Of a DNA stretch of 64,000 nucleotides, positions 1 to 8,553 are shown one piece after another; the first letter of the stretch is position 1, and each line of letters begins with the position of its first letter. Source of the stretch: Methanolacinia petrolearia DSM 11571 (GTDB taxonomy: Archaea; Halobacteriota; Methanomicrobia; Methanomicrobiales; Methanomicrobiaceae). The translations under genes and the position numbers were made by a program. The DNA lies in NCBI RefSeq assembly GCF_000147875.1, contig NC_014507.1, positions 124,001-188,000 of the forward strand, given 5' to 3'. The notes under the pieces were generated by a model. It was not told the DNA's origin, searched no databases, and was given only the letters and a program-made list of their open reading frames with translations.

Positions 1-620
1 GATGCGGCCCTGAACGGGTCTTTTTCTCCTCCGCCGTCCGCCTTTTCGGACAGGTACTCAGATGCCGCCATCGAAAGAGCTGCGGCAATACCAGTGATAA
101 GCCCGATGGCGCCGATCAGGGCTGTATTCTGGAGAGCGAACGAAAAACCCGCAAGTGCCCCTGTAAGCTCGACGAGTGCGTCGTTTAACCCGAGAACGAC
201 AGACCCCATATAGCCGAGCTTCTCCTCGTTGATCATGTCGGCGAGTTCGAGCTCGTGCCTCTCTTCGTCTGCGAGAATCCTGCTGATCTCGGGGAATTTC
301 TCTTTTATCTCAGAATAACCCGACTGGGCCCGGTTTTCTCCTTTCTCCATCAGTTTGATCGTAAAGGTAAGTCCGAAGACCCTTGCCATTGTAGTAAACC
401 AGAGTATTCTTCTTTTGTCCGGCGAAAACTCCTTCCCTGTAATTTTTTTTATGATATTATAATGCTTCAGCTCGTCGCCGGCGATCCTCCCGAGCACCTC
501 TTTGTTGTGGGGATCCTTTTCCTTCTCTGCCAGTTTTTCATATATCAGGTGTTCGGTTATCTCGTTCTTCTGAAAATGGTCGAGAATCCCTGAGATATCC
601 TTTGAAAATCCGCTTTCCAT
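1..620 (-). CDS. VIT1/CCC1-family iron/manganese transporter with N-terminal ferritin-like domain (3' end outside window)
   Basis: The reading frame starts at an ATG on the minus strand at 618-620 and runs off the left edge, so about 206 N-terminal residues are visible. Residues 10-125 form a ferritin/rubrerythrin-like four-helix region with two E-x-x-H type iron motifs (DELKH near 49-53 and EERH near 119-122). From about residue 133 the sequence becomes the membrane VIT domain, with the GLNDALVELTGALAGF pattern typical of vacuolar iron transporter homologues. The known role of this family is moving Fe2+/Mn2+ across membranes; the fused ferritin-like domain is thought to bind the metal first. 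Function is inferred from the domain pair. The C-terminal membrane helices lie outside the window. Confidence 0.88.
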   Translation of the reverse strand, partial: MESGFSKDISGILDHFQKNEITEHLIYEKLAEKEKDPHNKEVLGRIAGDELKHYNIIKKITGKEFSPDKRRILWFTTMARVFGLTFTIKLMEKGENRAQSGYSEIKEKFPEISRILADEERHELELADMINEEKLGYMGSVVLGLNDALVELTGALAGFSFALQNTALIGAIGLITGIAAALSMAASEYLSEKADGGGEKDPFRAA

Positions 621-809
621 CTTAGATTATCTTTGTCCTGCCGCCCGATAACCTTTTTTCGTCGTCGTCCGGGATCTGTTCTTAGGATCTGCCTGCGATT
701 CGCTCCAATGCCGTTTCTGCCGGCATTATCTCAGAAGATACTTCTTGGTTATGTTTCCGGGTCGCTGCAGATCCCTTTCGAATCCAAACTGTTAATATCT
801 CCCGCATCG

Positions 810-818
810 TTATATATA
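810..818 (+). promoter_or_regulatory. TATA box of the L40e gene
   Basis: The T/A stretch TTATATATA lies about 30 bases before the L40e start codon. The expected transcript start is near 840, which leaves a very short leader containing the AGGGGAT ribosome-binding site. Confidence 0.5.
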
Positions 819-846
819 GAACCGATATTAAGGGGATATACCAGAA

Positions 847-993
847 ATGGCAAGATTCGCAGAGGCCGAAGCAAGGCTCTTAAATGTCAAGATATGCATG
901 AAATGCAACGCAAGGAACCCAATTCGCGCAACAAAATGCCGCAAGTGCGGCGGTTCGGAGCTTCGCCCGAAGTCCAAGGAAAGAAAAGGATAG
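847..993 (+). CDS. rpl40e: 50S ribosomal protein L40e
   Basis: A 48-residue basic protein with one zinc ribbon: Cys17, Cys20, Cys31 and Cys34 in a C-x2-C-x10-C-x2-C spacing, ending in a Lys/Arg-rich tail. Length, start ([12 protein letters not shown]) and cysteine spacing match archaeal L40e, a structural protein of the large ribosomal subunit. An AGGGGAT ribosome-binding site lies just before the ATG. A longer open frame covers it in another phase but has no homology. The gene is monocistronic, with a T-rich terminator directly after the stop. Confidence 0.95.
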   Translation: MARFAEAEARLLNVKICMKCNARNPIRATKCRKCGGSELRPKSKERKG

Positions 994-1021
994 TATTTTT
1001 TCCGGAATCTATACTTTTTTT
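994..1021 (+). terminator. Oligo-T terminator after L40e
   Basis: Two T-runs (996-1001 and 1015-1021) follow the stop codon within 30 bases, the usual archaeal termination signal. Confidence 0.5.
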
Positions 1022-1075
1022 GCAGAATTATTTTATTATATCTGGATGCGGTGGTAATTCGCGGCCGCAGATCAT

Positions 1076-1729
1076 CTATGCACTATAGTAGGTGACCTTT
1101 TTTCCGCCTTCGCTGTACTCGCCGTGGTAGGTCTCGATATTTCTCTTGTATCCTATTCTCTGCTCCACTCCGAGCTCCCTGAGGACCTCTCTTATTCTCA
1201 TGACGTCCTCTTCGTCCTCCCAGTCGGCCGTGTTTACATAGACGACCGCCCTTTCGTCTCTTGAATCCGGGTTCTCCTTTGCGGTGCTGACCCTTGCGGA
1301 GATCCCGAGCCGTCCTGCTGCCGTTGCATCGCGAATCTTTCTCCAGATCTCGTCGATATCTGCCTTTTCCATGAAAATAAGCCACTTCCCACCCTTTTCA
1401 TCATCAAAATCCTCAGGCGAGAAATCAGGGTAGTCCTGCACTATCCAGTACATTCTTGTTGTCTTCGAGGGAATCACGCCCTCGCCTTCAAGAAGCATAT
1501 CGTAGATCCGGTCTTTTCCTCCCGGCTCATCTGCAAGCGCCTGTGAAAGCTGTGGGTATTCGTCTTCGAAATCCGAGAATATTACATCAAACTCATCTCT
1601 GAAATCCTCTCCCGCTTCAACGCGCTCAAACAGATATTTGCCTTTTTTTGTAAGTTCGCGGTTGAGTATTATCTCGAATATTCCGTATGCCGCCCCGGAA
1701 AGCGGATTTTCATCTCCCTCGACTTCCAT
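1076..1729 (-). CDS. DUF1917 / Bles03-like protein (putative phosphothreonine lyase family)
   Basis: 217 residues, acidic, soluble, no signal peptide. The N-terminal half (1-105) is unassigned. The C-terminal half from about residue 113 (KWLIFMEKADIDEIW, then LGISARVST, VYVNTADWEDEEDVMRIRE, RIGYKRN) matches the DUF1917/Bles03 fold as I remember it, a family sometimes annotated as putative phosphothreonine lyase because of structural similarity rather than demonstrated activity. It faces the L40e gene convergently and has its own promoter region upstream. Molecular role is unknown; the family assignment rests on motif recall, so it is moderate rather than certain. Confidence 0.7.
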   Translation of the reverse strand: MEVEGDENPLSGAAYGIFEIILNRELTKKGKYLFERVEAGEDFRDEFDVIFSDFEDEYPQLSQALADEPGGKDRIYDMLLEGEGVIPSKTTRMYWIVQDYPDFSPEDFDDEKGGKWLIFMEKADIDEIWRKIRDATAAGRLGISARVSTAKENPDSRDERAVVYVNTADWEDEEDVMRIREVLRELGVEQRIGYKRNIETYHGEYSEGGKKVTYYSA

Positions 1730-1842
1730 GATATGATATTATCCCGGTGAAAAATTATTTTTATGCTTCCGGGGTGCGACGAAAAATTTTAATTAATTAT
1801 TTATTCTGAGTAAAAGAAATAAGACCAAACATTAGATCGAAA

Positions 1843-3570
1843 ATGGATCAAAAAAGTACCGGCATTGTAGTATTGATTGCAATATCAATTTTTATCCTGC
1901 TTGTTGTCCAGGCCGTAGGCGTCCTGACTCTTGCCAGCCATAATGAAAACCTGGTGATAGAGAGAACCTGGGATGAGCTTAAAGACTACGCGGTAATTAT
2001 ATCAACCCAGATCGACGGCGATGTTCTTGAAAATCTGAAACCCGGAGATGAATCCAGTCTTGATTTTATAGAGATAAGAGACAGGCTCTGGGCCCTGCAG
2101 AAAGATTCCGCATCAATAAGATATGTATATGTCCTGAGAAAGACGGCTGACGGCGAATACCTTGAATTCGTTGTCAACAGCGAATACGGGAGAAACGATT
2201 TTACATTCCCCCTTATCGGCCACGTCTATGAAGAAGCGCCGGCTGAGGCATTTGAAGGCTACACCGGGCCTTCGGTGAAGAAGGAGTTTTATTCGGACCA
2301 GTGGGGGGAGTATATGTCCGGTTATGCTCCGATATATGACTCGGACGGAAAAGTGGTGGGTGTCGCAGGTGTCGACATATCGAAGGATGTAATTCTGGGG
2401 CGTCTCAAGGATTCCGAGACCACTATATACTATATACTGATTGTTACGGTGATAATCGGCATCTTCCTGCTGATATTCCTCCTTTACATGGTGTCTCAGT
2501 TCAGGAGGTACCAGCTTGAGACTGAAAAAAGCGAAAGAAGACTGAATCTTGCAATGGAGATCGCCCAGGAGGGGCTGATCGACTGGAATACCCGGACCGA
2601 CGTGGCATATATCAGCAAGGGTTTCTGGAGAATCGTCGGCACTGGCGATGAGATGCCCGAGACCCATTACAAGACTTCGGTAGTCCTTGACTACATTCAT
2701 CCCGATGACAGGCTGAAGCTGGTGAATTATTTCCGCAATGTGCTTGAAAACGGGTTTAAAAAGGATATAGCCGTAAGGATCAACAGGGTGAGCGGCGAGG
2801 GGGGCTGGGTGCGGGTAAAGGCCGACGTCGTGGGGCACGAGGATGAAAAGCCGGTCCGGCTTATCGCTACGGCCATAGATATAACCGACGAGGTGGAGTA
2901 CCTCGGCGCCCTCGAGATAGCCCGCGAAAAGCTCTCCACTCTCTCATCCATAACCCGGCACGATGTCCTGAACCAGGTTACCGTGCTGAACCTGAATCTC
3001 GACCTGCTGAAGATGACAAATACCGATCCCGAGATCGACGAGATAATCGAAGAGCTGGATAGTGCCTCAGACAAGATCCGCGACCTTGTCGAGTTTACCA
3101 AATATTACCCCGCACTCGGCGACAGCAAGCCTTCATGGATTTCGGTCGACGAGATGGTGGAGAATGTCGCTCCTGAGGGCTACTACAACGAACTTCCGGT
3201 TGAGGTCATGTGCAGGAACCTGAAGATACATGCCGATCCTCTATTTGAGAAGGTGCTGTACAATCTCTTCGACAACTCGTACAGGTACGGCGAAAAGGCT
3301 ACCAGGATAGTTGTCGACTGTATGAAGTCTGAAGGCGGCATGAAACTGATAATAGATGACGACGGCGTCGGGATTCCGGTGGATAAGAAGGAGCTGATAT
3401 TCGAGAAGAACTACGGCACGAATACAGGCTACGGCCTCTTCCTCGTGGAGAAGATCATAGAGATGGCCGGGTTCGCGATTAACGAGACCGGAACGGAGGG
3501 TATCGGCGCCCGGTTCGAGATATTCATACCTGACGGAAAATTTTCATTTGGGGATGAAACACGGGATTAA
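1843..3570 (+). CDS. Membrane sensor histidine kinase, extracellular Cache-like sensor + PAS
   Basis: 575 residues. One N-terminal helix (about 7-29), an extracellular sensor of about 165 residues with Cache-like features (RYVYVLRK, then GVAGVDIS before the membrane), and a second helix (about 195-218). A PAS domain follows (about 230-350), then a dimerisation region with phospho-acceptor His373 in TRHDVLNQ, and a HATPase domain with an N box (LYNLFDNS), DDGVGIP and TGYGLFL. The TRHDxLN H-box is a variant frequent in methanogens and is shared with the kinase at 8554-10290. No response regulator is adjacent, so its partner is unknown. The expected role is sensing a small extracellular ligand and autophosphorylating in the cytoplasm. 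Confidence 0.9.
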   Translation: MDQKSTGIVVLIAISIFILLVVQAVGVLTLASHNENLVIERTWDELKDYAVIISTQIDGDVLENLKPGDESSLDFIEIRDRLWALQKDSASIRYVYVLRKTADGEYLEFVVNSEYGRNDFTFPLIGHVYEEAPAEAFEGYTGPSVKKEFYSDQWGEYMSGYAPIYDSDGKVVGVAGVDISKDVILGRLKDSETTIYYILIVTVIIGIFLLIFLLYMVSQFRRYQLETEKSERRLNLAMEIAQEGLIDWNTRTDVAYISKGFWRIVGTGDEMPETHYKTSVVLDYIHPDDRLKLVNYFRNVLENGFKKDIAVRINRVSGEGGWVRVKADVVGHEDEKPVRLIATAIDITDEVEYLGALEIAREKLSTLSSITRHDVLNQVTVLNLNLDLLKMTNTDPEIDEIIEELDSASDKIRDLVEFTKYYPALGDSKPSWISVDEMVENVAPEGYYNELPVEVMCRNLKIHADPLFEKVLYNLFDNSYRYGEKATRIVVDCMKSEGGMKLIIDDDGVGIPVDKKELIFEKNYGTNTGYGLFLVEKIIEMAGFAINETGTEGIGARFEIFIPDGKFSFGDETRD

Positions 3571-3598
3571 GCAATCAAAAAAAGTTTAATTCAATCTT

Positions 3599-4363
3599 TT
3601 ATTTTTTGAGCCTTTCAATAATCATATTTGCAGCCTTTTCGCCGGAAAGGAGCATTCCGCCGAATATTGGCCCCATTCTGGTCTCCCCCCCAACTGCGTT
3701 TGCCGCCATTCCGGCGACTATCAGGCCGGGGAAGACCTCTTTTGTGTGACTGAGTATGTTTGTCTCCGCTCTTTCCGCCCACATGAAGCCTTCGCCTTTG
3801 ATCTCAAGCGCTCCGCCCTTCTTCCGGACCATGTGTGCGATCATAGAGTCATGGCCTGTCGCGTCGACGGTCACTTTCGTTCTCATCGTAAGCGGGTCTA
3901 TGTGAAGGCCTGCCATCTCGACGGCCGTCCAGTTGATCACGAGGCCGCTGACTCCCCCGTCCTCCTTTACGACGACATCCTCGACTGTCGTCAGGTTGAA
4001 GACCTCGGCACCTGCGTCGCATGCGGCTGCGAGAGACTTGGATACCGCCTCAACCGATGAGGCAACGTAGTAGCCCTTCTCGTATTCGGTATATTTTATG
4101 CCGAAATGATCGAGGAGTCTCCTTGCCTCCTCCTGTACGACGATCCGCGGAAACATCATTCCGCCGCCCCACATCCCTCCGCCGATCGAGAGTTTCTTCT
4201 CGATTAGTGCGACTTTTACACCGTTCTGGGCCAGAATTGCGGCACAGGTGATTCCTGAGGGACCGCCGCCCACGACTGCACAGTCGATGTCGAGGTATTC
4301 CGTCATTATCTTGTGCTGTTCAGATAGAATGGCCCTGCTTATCGTAACTTCGTCAAGCTTCAT
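3599..4363 (-). CDS. thi4: Sulfide-dependent thiazole synthase Thi4 (thiamine biosynthesis)
   Basis: 254 residues from the ATG at 4363, chosen because AGGTGA lies before it and because archaeal Thi4 proteins begin close to this point; the frame stays open another 22 codons upstream. A dinucleotide-binding GGGPSG motif lies at 32-37 and the conserved [13 protein letters not shown] at 229-241. Thi4 makes adenosine diphospho-thiazole from NAD and glycine. Yeast Thi4 donates sulfur from its own cysteine; here the matching position is His154 (GLHIDP), the arrangement known from Methanocaldococcus, where free sulfide and Fe(II) are used catalytically. It is convergent with the kinase upstream and has its own promoter. 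Confidence 0.93.
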   Translation of the reverse strand: MKLDEVTISRAILSEQHKIMTEYLDIDCAVVGGGPSGITCAAILAQNGVKVALIEKKLSIGGGMWGGGMMFPRIVVQEEARRLLDHFGIKYTEYEKGYYVASSVEAVSKSLAAACDAGAEVFNLTTVEDVVVKEDGGVSGLVINWTAVEMAGLHIDPLTMRTKVTVDATGHDSMIAHMVRKKGGALEIKGEGFMWAERAETNILSHTKEVFPGLIVAGMAANAVGGETRMGPIFGGMLLSGEKAANMIIERLKK

Positions 4364-4533
4364 ATCCGGGTTCACCTGCCAATAAAATGTGCAAGCAAAA
4401 TATACTACTCTATCCCTTTTCGCCGTCACGCCCGGTCAGGGGATGTTTTCTCCCTGAACCCGATATAATAATCCGGATACGCGATTTGGGCTTGTTTATG
4501 ATTTTTTTCGAGTCCGTTTTTTGCCGTGACAGC

Positions 4534-4544
4534 GATATATTTAT
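4534..4544 (+). promoter_or_regulatory. TATA box of htpX
   Basis: GATATATTTAT lies about 35 bases before the htpX ATG; an AGAGGAT ribosome-binding site sits in the short leader. Confidence 0.45.
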
Positions 4545-4574
4545 TCAGGCTCTGGCTAATATAAGAGGATATAT

Positions 4575-5462
4575 ATGATAGGAAAATGGAAACGCGACTG
4601 GGGCCTTTCGGGAAGGGTCTTCATGACCTGGATATTTATTCTCGCGCTCTATGTCGTATTTATAAATATACTCTACTTCCTGTTCCCGGGATACCTCTAC
4701 ATGATAATTGCCTTTGTCTTTTTAATGGCATTTGTCCAGTATTTCTTCTCGGCCAAACTTGTCCTTATGACGACCCATGCGAGGATAGTGTCCGAGGATG
4801 AGGAGCCGGAACTTCACAGGATGATCGAAAAACTCTGCCAGGAGGCGGACCTGCCGAAGCCTAAGATTGCAGTGATGCCGTCGCCCGTCCCCAACGCATT
4901 TGCAACGGGAAGAAACCCGAAGAACGCGGTTGTTGCAGTCACGGATTCGATCATGAGGACGCTCAACAGGGAGGAGCTTGAGGCTGTTATCGCTCACGAG
5001 CTGTCTCACGTAAAGAACCGCGACATACTGACGATGACGGTTGCAGGATTCCTCGCGAGTCTTGCATCGATTATCATGCAGAATGCACTCATCATGAACC
5101 TCTTCGACGGGAGGAACAACAACGGTGCATGGATTGTAATCTGGATCGTGTCTATTATCGTCTGGATTGTTGCAACCCTCCTGATGCTTCTTCTCTCCCG
5201 CTACCGCGAGTTCGCGGCGGACCGGGGAAGTGCGATGATCACCGGAAACCCGGCGGCGCTCAGGTCGGCACTGATGAAGATCAGCGGACGTATGGACGCC
5301 ATCCCCGCGAAGAAGAAGCAGGAGATCGAGGGATCGAATGCATTCTTCATCATCCCGGCAATCTCCGGAAAGAGCCTGACAGAACTTCTCTCGACACACC
5401 CCCCGCTTGAGAAGCGTCTTGCAGCTCTCGAGAAGATCGAGCGTGAGCTGAAGGGATACTAA
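4575..5462 (+). CDS. htpX: HtpX-type membrane zinc metalloprotease (family M48)
   Basis: 295 residues. Two N-terminal transmembrane helices (about 16-55) and two more in the middle (about 150-205), as in HtpX. The zinc-binding HELSH is at 141-145, and the third ligand lies in the REFAADRGS stretch after the fourth helix. HtpX degrades damaged or misassembled membrane proteins. The protein ends with the typical STHPPLEKRLAAL segment. It is a single gene with a TATA box and an AGAGGAT site upstream. All catalytic residues are present, so activity is expected. Confidence 0.95.
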   Translation: MIGKWKRDWGLSGRVFMTWIFILALYVVFINILYFLFPGYLYMIIAFVFLMAFVQYFFSAKLVLMTTHARIVSEDEEPELHRMIEKLCQEADLPKPKIAVMPSPVPNAFATGRNPKNAVVAVTDSIMRTLNREELEAVIAHELSHVKNRDILTMTVAGFLASLASIIMQNALIMNLFDGRNNNGAWIVIWIVSIIVWIVATLLMLLLSRYREFAADRGSAMITGNPAALRSALMKISGRMDAIPAKKKQEIEGSNAFFIIPAISGKSLTELLSTHPPLEKRLAALEKIERELKGY

Positions 5463-5490
5463 ATCCTGTTCTTTTCTTCACTTTTTTTGT

Positions 5491-5510
5491 CACGACTCAG
5501 TAAAGTCGTG
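5491..5510. repeat. 7-bp perfect inverted repeat between htpX and the flavin reductase
   Basis: CACGACT and AGTCGTG flank a 6-base loop. A T-run lies just before it and AAAATTTT just after. It may stop htpX transcription or bind a regulator of the following gene; the sequence does not decide between these. Confidence 0.45.
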
Positions 5511-5546
5511 TGAAAATTTTATGGTTTGTTAACACGATTGTTATTT

Positions 5547-6140
5547 ATGATGCTCAAACCCTTCGAGAGGGAGAATGTGCTTGCGATGCCGGTGGTGCTG
5601 ATCTCCACGGTATCGGGCAGCGGTGTTGCCAATGTGGCCCCGTGGGGGAATGTGACTCCAATCCTGAGGCCTCTCGATGAGATAGTGATCGCCTCGGCCC
5701 TTAAAAGAGATACGCTCGACAATATCAGGGAGACGGGGGAGTTCGTGATCAATGTCCCTCCGGCATCGATGATAGACGAGGTTATGATCTGCTCAAGGCT
5801 GTACCCGCCGGATGTGGACGAGTTCGCCGAGGCAGGATTGTCCAAAAAAACGTCTTCGACCGTCTCCGCTCCCGGAATTGCCGGATGCGTCGCCTGGATC
5901 GAGTGCAAACTGAAAGAGGAGATAGTACGCGATAAGTACTCCCTCGTCATCGGCAAGGTGACGGGTCTTGAACTGAACGAGGATTTCGTAACAGAAGATG
6001 GAGATCTTGACTACGAGAATGCCGAACCGCTCTGCATGCTCTGCGGGGGTTCGGTGATCCACTATACGAAGCCTGTCCGTGCCGGGAGGACGGCACAGTA
6101 CTCTGAGATGTTCTCATGGCCGGGGAAGAAACAGGACTGA
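5547..6140 (+). CDS. Flavin reductase-like (flavoredoxin) FMN-binding protein
   Basis: About 197 residues from the ATG at 5547. The frame is open to a TTG at 5526, but the family begins close to MLKPFEREN. The split-barrel flavin reductase-like domain fills the protein: VLISTVSGSGVANVAPWGNVTPI near the start, then SALKRDTLDNIRETGEFVINV, which frames the FMN site. Proteins of this group in methanogens and sulfate reducers (flavoredoxin type) bind FMN and pass electrons; the specific partner here is unknown. No partner gene is adjacent, as the next feature is a tRNA. Confidence 0.85.
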   Translation: MMLKPFERENVLAMPVVLISTVSGSGVANVAPWGNVTPILRPLDEIVIASALKRDTLDNIRETGEFVINVPPASMIDEVMICSRLYPPDVDEFAEAGLSKKTSSTVSAPGIAGCVAWIECKLKEEIVRDKYSLVIGKVTGLELNEDFVTEDGDLDYENAEPLCMLCGGSVIHYTKPVRAGRTAQYSEMFSWPGKKQD

Positions 6141-6232
6141 AATTCCGGGAATCAAAACACTATTTTTAATACCAATCAGCAGAGAAATATAAAGGCGCGA
6201 CTATGATGCCGTCCGGCACAGGTCTCCGTATT

Positions 6233-6303
6233 GCACCGATGGTCTAGTGGTATGACTTTGGCCTTCCAAGCCAATAGCCCGGGTTCAATTCCCGGTCGGT
6301 GCA
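6233..6303 (+). tRNA. tRNA-Gly (anticodon TCC)
   Basis: A complete 71-base cloverleaf: acceptor GCACCGA paired with TCGGTGC, anticodon stem TTGGC/GCCAA around loop CTTCCAA (anticodon TCC), and T-arm CCCGG/CCGGG with TTCAATT. The discriminator base is A, with no encoded CCA and no intron. Confidence 0.97.
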
Positions 6304-6371
6304 CTCGTTTTTGATTCCTTATATCAGTCTTTCCCAATATACTGATAAGTCCGGCAGTCCGATATTTCCAA

Positions 6372-7580
6372 ATGAGTACAGGTGTAGTCCCTGGTATTGA
6401 GCTCCAGATGACCCTCCTGCTTTTCTTCGCACTTGCAGGATACCTTCTTGCATCGAAGATCAACCAGTCTGCCGTGGTGGGAGAGATTCTCCTCGGCCTT
6501 GTGGTCGGGCCGTCGGTTCTCGGGCTGATTACATATACGGAATTCGTGCAGGCGATTGCGGCTCTCGGGGCAGTAATCCTGATGTTCGTCATAGGATTCG
6601 AGTTTAAAATAGAAGATCTGACTAACGTAAAATATGGTATAATCGGTCTTATTGGAATTATTGTTCCCTGGATCGGGGGATATTTCGTCTCTCTTGCGTT
6701 CGGCTTCAGCCCTGAAAGCGCCCTGTTCATAGGAACGGCACTAACGGCGACTTCGATTGCGATTACTGCAAACGTTTTGAAGGAGATGTGCCTTCTTGAC
6801 GCGGAGTTTTCAAAGGCGATCATCGGGACTGCGGTTATCGACGATATCCTGAGTCTTCTTGCATTGTCGATAACGGCTGATGTCGCATCCGGGACGTTCT
6901 CGTTCGGAGGACTTGCTTTTATTATCGCCAAGCAGATCGGTTTCCTTGTCCTGATTGCTCTTATCGGGGTGTTCTTCATATCGAAGATGATTGTGAGGAT
7001 GGACGAGAGCCCTATTTCGAAGAAGTATCCCGAGTTCGTGTTCATATTCGCGGTGATGATCGCGTTCCTGTTTGCGGCTCTTGCGGAGTTCATCGGGATC
7101 TCGGCGATCATCGGGGCGTTTATTGCCGGGGTTTCGTTCAACGGAATAAACCTGAAGCACAGCCATGATATTTCAGAGGGTGCGGATTACCTCTATATCA
7201 TATTCGCGTCGGTATTCTTCGTATCCCTCGGAATTCTCGTGGATCTCAGCGCCCTGACCGGCCCTGTCCTGATCTTTATTGCGGTGATTACGGTGATCGC
7301 GATAATCTCGAAGGTCGTCGGGTGTGGAATTCCTGCAAGGCTTCTCGGGTATTCAAACCGTGATTCGCTTGCTATAGGTTTCGGGATGTCGCCTAGGGGA
7401 GAAGTGGCGATGATCGTCGCACTTATGGGGCTGAACCTCTCCCTTATCGGTCAGGATATCTATGCCTCAATTGTGGTGATGAGTATCCTGACGACGGTGA
7501 TCACTCCGATTGCGTTCAGGAACTGGCTCTTCAAGAAGGAGGTTAAGGCGTGCATTGCCGGGGAGCAGGGCATGCAATGA
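6372..7580 (+). CDS. CPA2-family cation/proton antiporter (Kef/NapA type)
   Basis: 402 residues of almost continuous hydrophobic helices (about 12), with no cytoplasmic TrkA-N domain. The paired acidic residues expected in the transport site are in GTAVIDDILSLL, and SPRGEVAMIVALMG is the conserved late motif of CPA2 antiporters. The likely function is Na+ or K+/H+ exchange across the cell membrane; the ion cannot be read from sequence. The next gene overlaps its stop by 4 bases (ATGA), so the two are translationally coupled. Confidence 0.92.
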   Translation: MSTGVVPGIELQMTLLLFFALAGYLLASKINQSAVVGEILLGLVVGPSVLGLITYTEFVQAIAALGAVILMFVIGFEFKIEDLTNVKYGIIGLIGIIVPWIGGYFVSLAFGFSPESALFIGTALTATSIAITANVLKEMCLLDAEFSKAIIGTAVIDDILSLLALSITADVASGTFSFGGLAFIIAKQIGFLVLIALIGVFFISKMIVRMDESPISKKYPEFVFIFAVMIAFLFAALAEFIGISAIIGAFIAGVSFNGINLKHSHDISEGADYLYIIFASVFFVSLGILVDLSALTGPVLIFIAVITVIAIISKVVGCGIPARLLGYSNRDSLAIGFGMSPRGEVAMIVALMGLNLSLIGQDIYASIVVMSILTTVITPIAFRNWLFKKEVKACIAGEQGMQ

Positions 7581-8530
7581 AAGATCTCGGGATGATCGAA
7601 GACGAGATCCGTGCGGCTGTCGATTACAGCCGGGCGGAGAGGATCGAGAAGGGATTTTCGTTCGAAAAGAAGTATCTCCTCTCCGGTCCGGGTGAGAGGA
7701 GCTGCATCGTCAGGATCTGCGAGGTAAACAGCGAAGAGGTTCTCGCGAGGAAGAGAGAGGAGTTCGATCTGATCCGGCGGCTTCACGGGTATTCTTCTCT
7801 TGTCCCCGAGGCATACCTCTTTGGGGTGTCCGGCGACGGGGAATCCTGCTATATGGTCCTCGAATACGTGCAGGGCTCGGATCTCGAAGAAGCGATGCCG
7901 CATTTCAGCGGGGAGGAGCAGTACGAACTCGGTCTTCAGGCCGGAAGGGAGCTTCTTAACCTTCACCGGCTGGATGCACCCCTTCTCCCTGCCGAATGGC
8001 ACGAGAGATATTCCCGGAAATATGGACGAAAATGGGAAAGGTTCAGTGAATCGGGGATCGATGCCGGAGTAATCGACATTGAACAGCTCTCCCGCTTCAT
8101 ATCGGAAAACGAACAGTATATGAGATGCCCGAGGGAGACGTTCCTCCATGACGATTTCCATCCCGCAAATCTCATAACTGACGGCGGGAATCTGGCCGGG
8201 ATCATCGATTTCAACAGGTACGACTGGGGAGACCCTGTCCATGACTTCGTAAAGGTCGCGTATTTTTCAAGCAAGATCAGCGTCCCGTTCTCCGCCGGCC
8301 AGATCGACGGATACAACGACGGAAAAATCCCTGACGAATTCTGGAAGAAATACTCGCTCTACGCCGCCATGATGATGATTCAGGATATGGTATGGAGTCA
8401 CTGGTACTCGGAGCAGACCGGATCATCCGGTGAGATCGAGAGGATGCAGGAGAGGACCGAAAGGGTCTGGTCCGATCACGATTGTTTTAGGGACGAGGTT
8501 CCGGGATGGTACCGGGATTTTAAGGAGTAA
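7577..8530 (+). CDS. Aminoglycoside phosphotransferase-like small-molecule kinase, coupled to the antiporter
   Basis: 317 residues from the ATG at 7577, which overlaps the antiporter stop (ATGA) and is preceded by GGGGAG; an earlier GTG in the same frame lacks these features. The catalytic Brenner motif H-x-D-x4-N is complete (His191, Asp193, Asn198 in HDDFHPANL), followed by the DFG-like IIDFNRYDWGDP. The APH fold phosphorylates aminoglycosides, choline, homoserine and other small molecules, so the substrate is open. Drug resistance is not implied in a methanogen. Coupling to a cation antiporter is unusual and may point to a shared stress response. Confidence 0.88.
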   Translation: MKDLGMIEDEIRAAVDYSRAERIEKGFSFEKKYLLSGPGERSCIVRICEVNSEEVLARKREEFDLIRRLHGYSSLVPEAYLFGVSGDGESCYMVLEYVQGSDLEEAMPHFSGEEQYELGLQAGRELLNLHRLDAPLLPAEWHERYSRKYGRKWERFSESGIDAGVIDIEQLSRFISENEQYMRCPRETFLHDDFHPANLITDGGNLAGIIDFNRYDWGDPVHDFVKVAYFSSKISVPFSAGQIDGYNDGKIPDEFWKKYSLYAAMMMIQDMVWSHWYSEQTGSSGEIERMQERTERVWSDHDCFRDEVPGWYRDFKE

Positions 8531-8553
8531 AGGGGTTACTTTGCCCCATTGAT

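Noticed and set aside
633..1088. 151-residue plus-strand frame across the L40e gene
   Set aside because: It covers L40e in another phase and has no family-like sequence; L40e has its own promoter and ribosome-binding site.
6176..7141. 321-residue frame opposite the CPA2 antiporter and tRNA-Gly
   Set aside because: It overlaps a tRNA and an antiporter with clear motifs; composition is typical of an antisense shadow.
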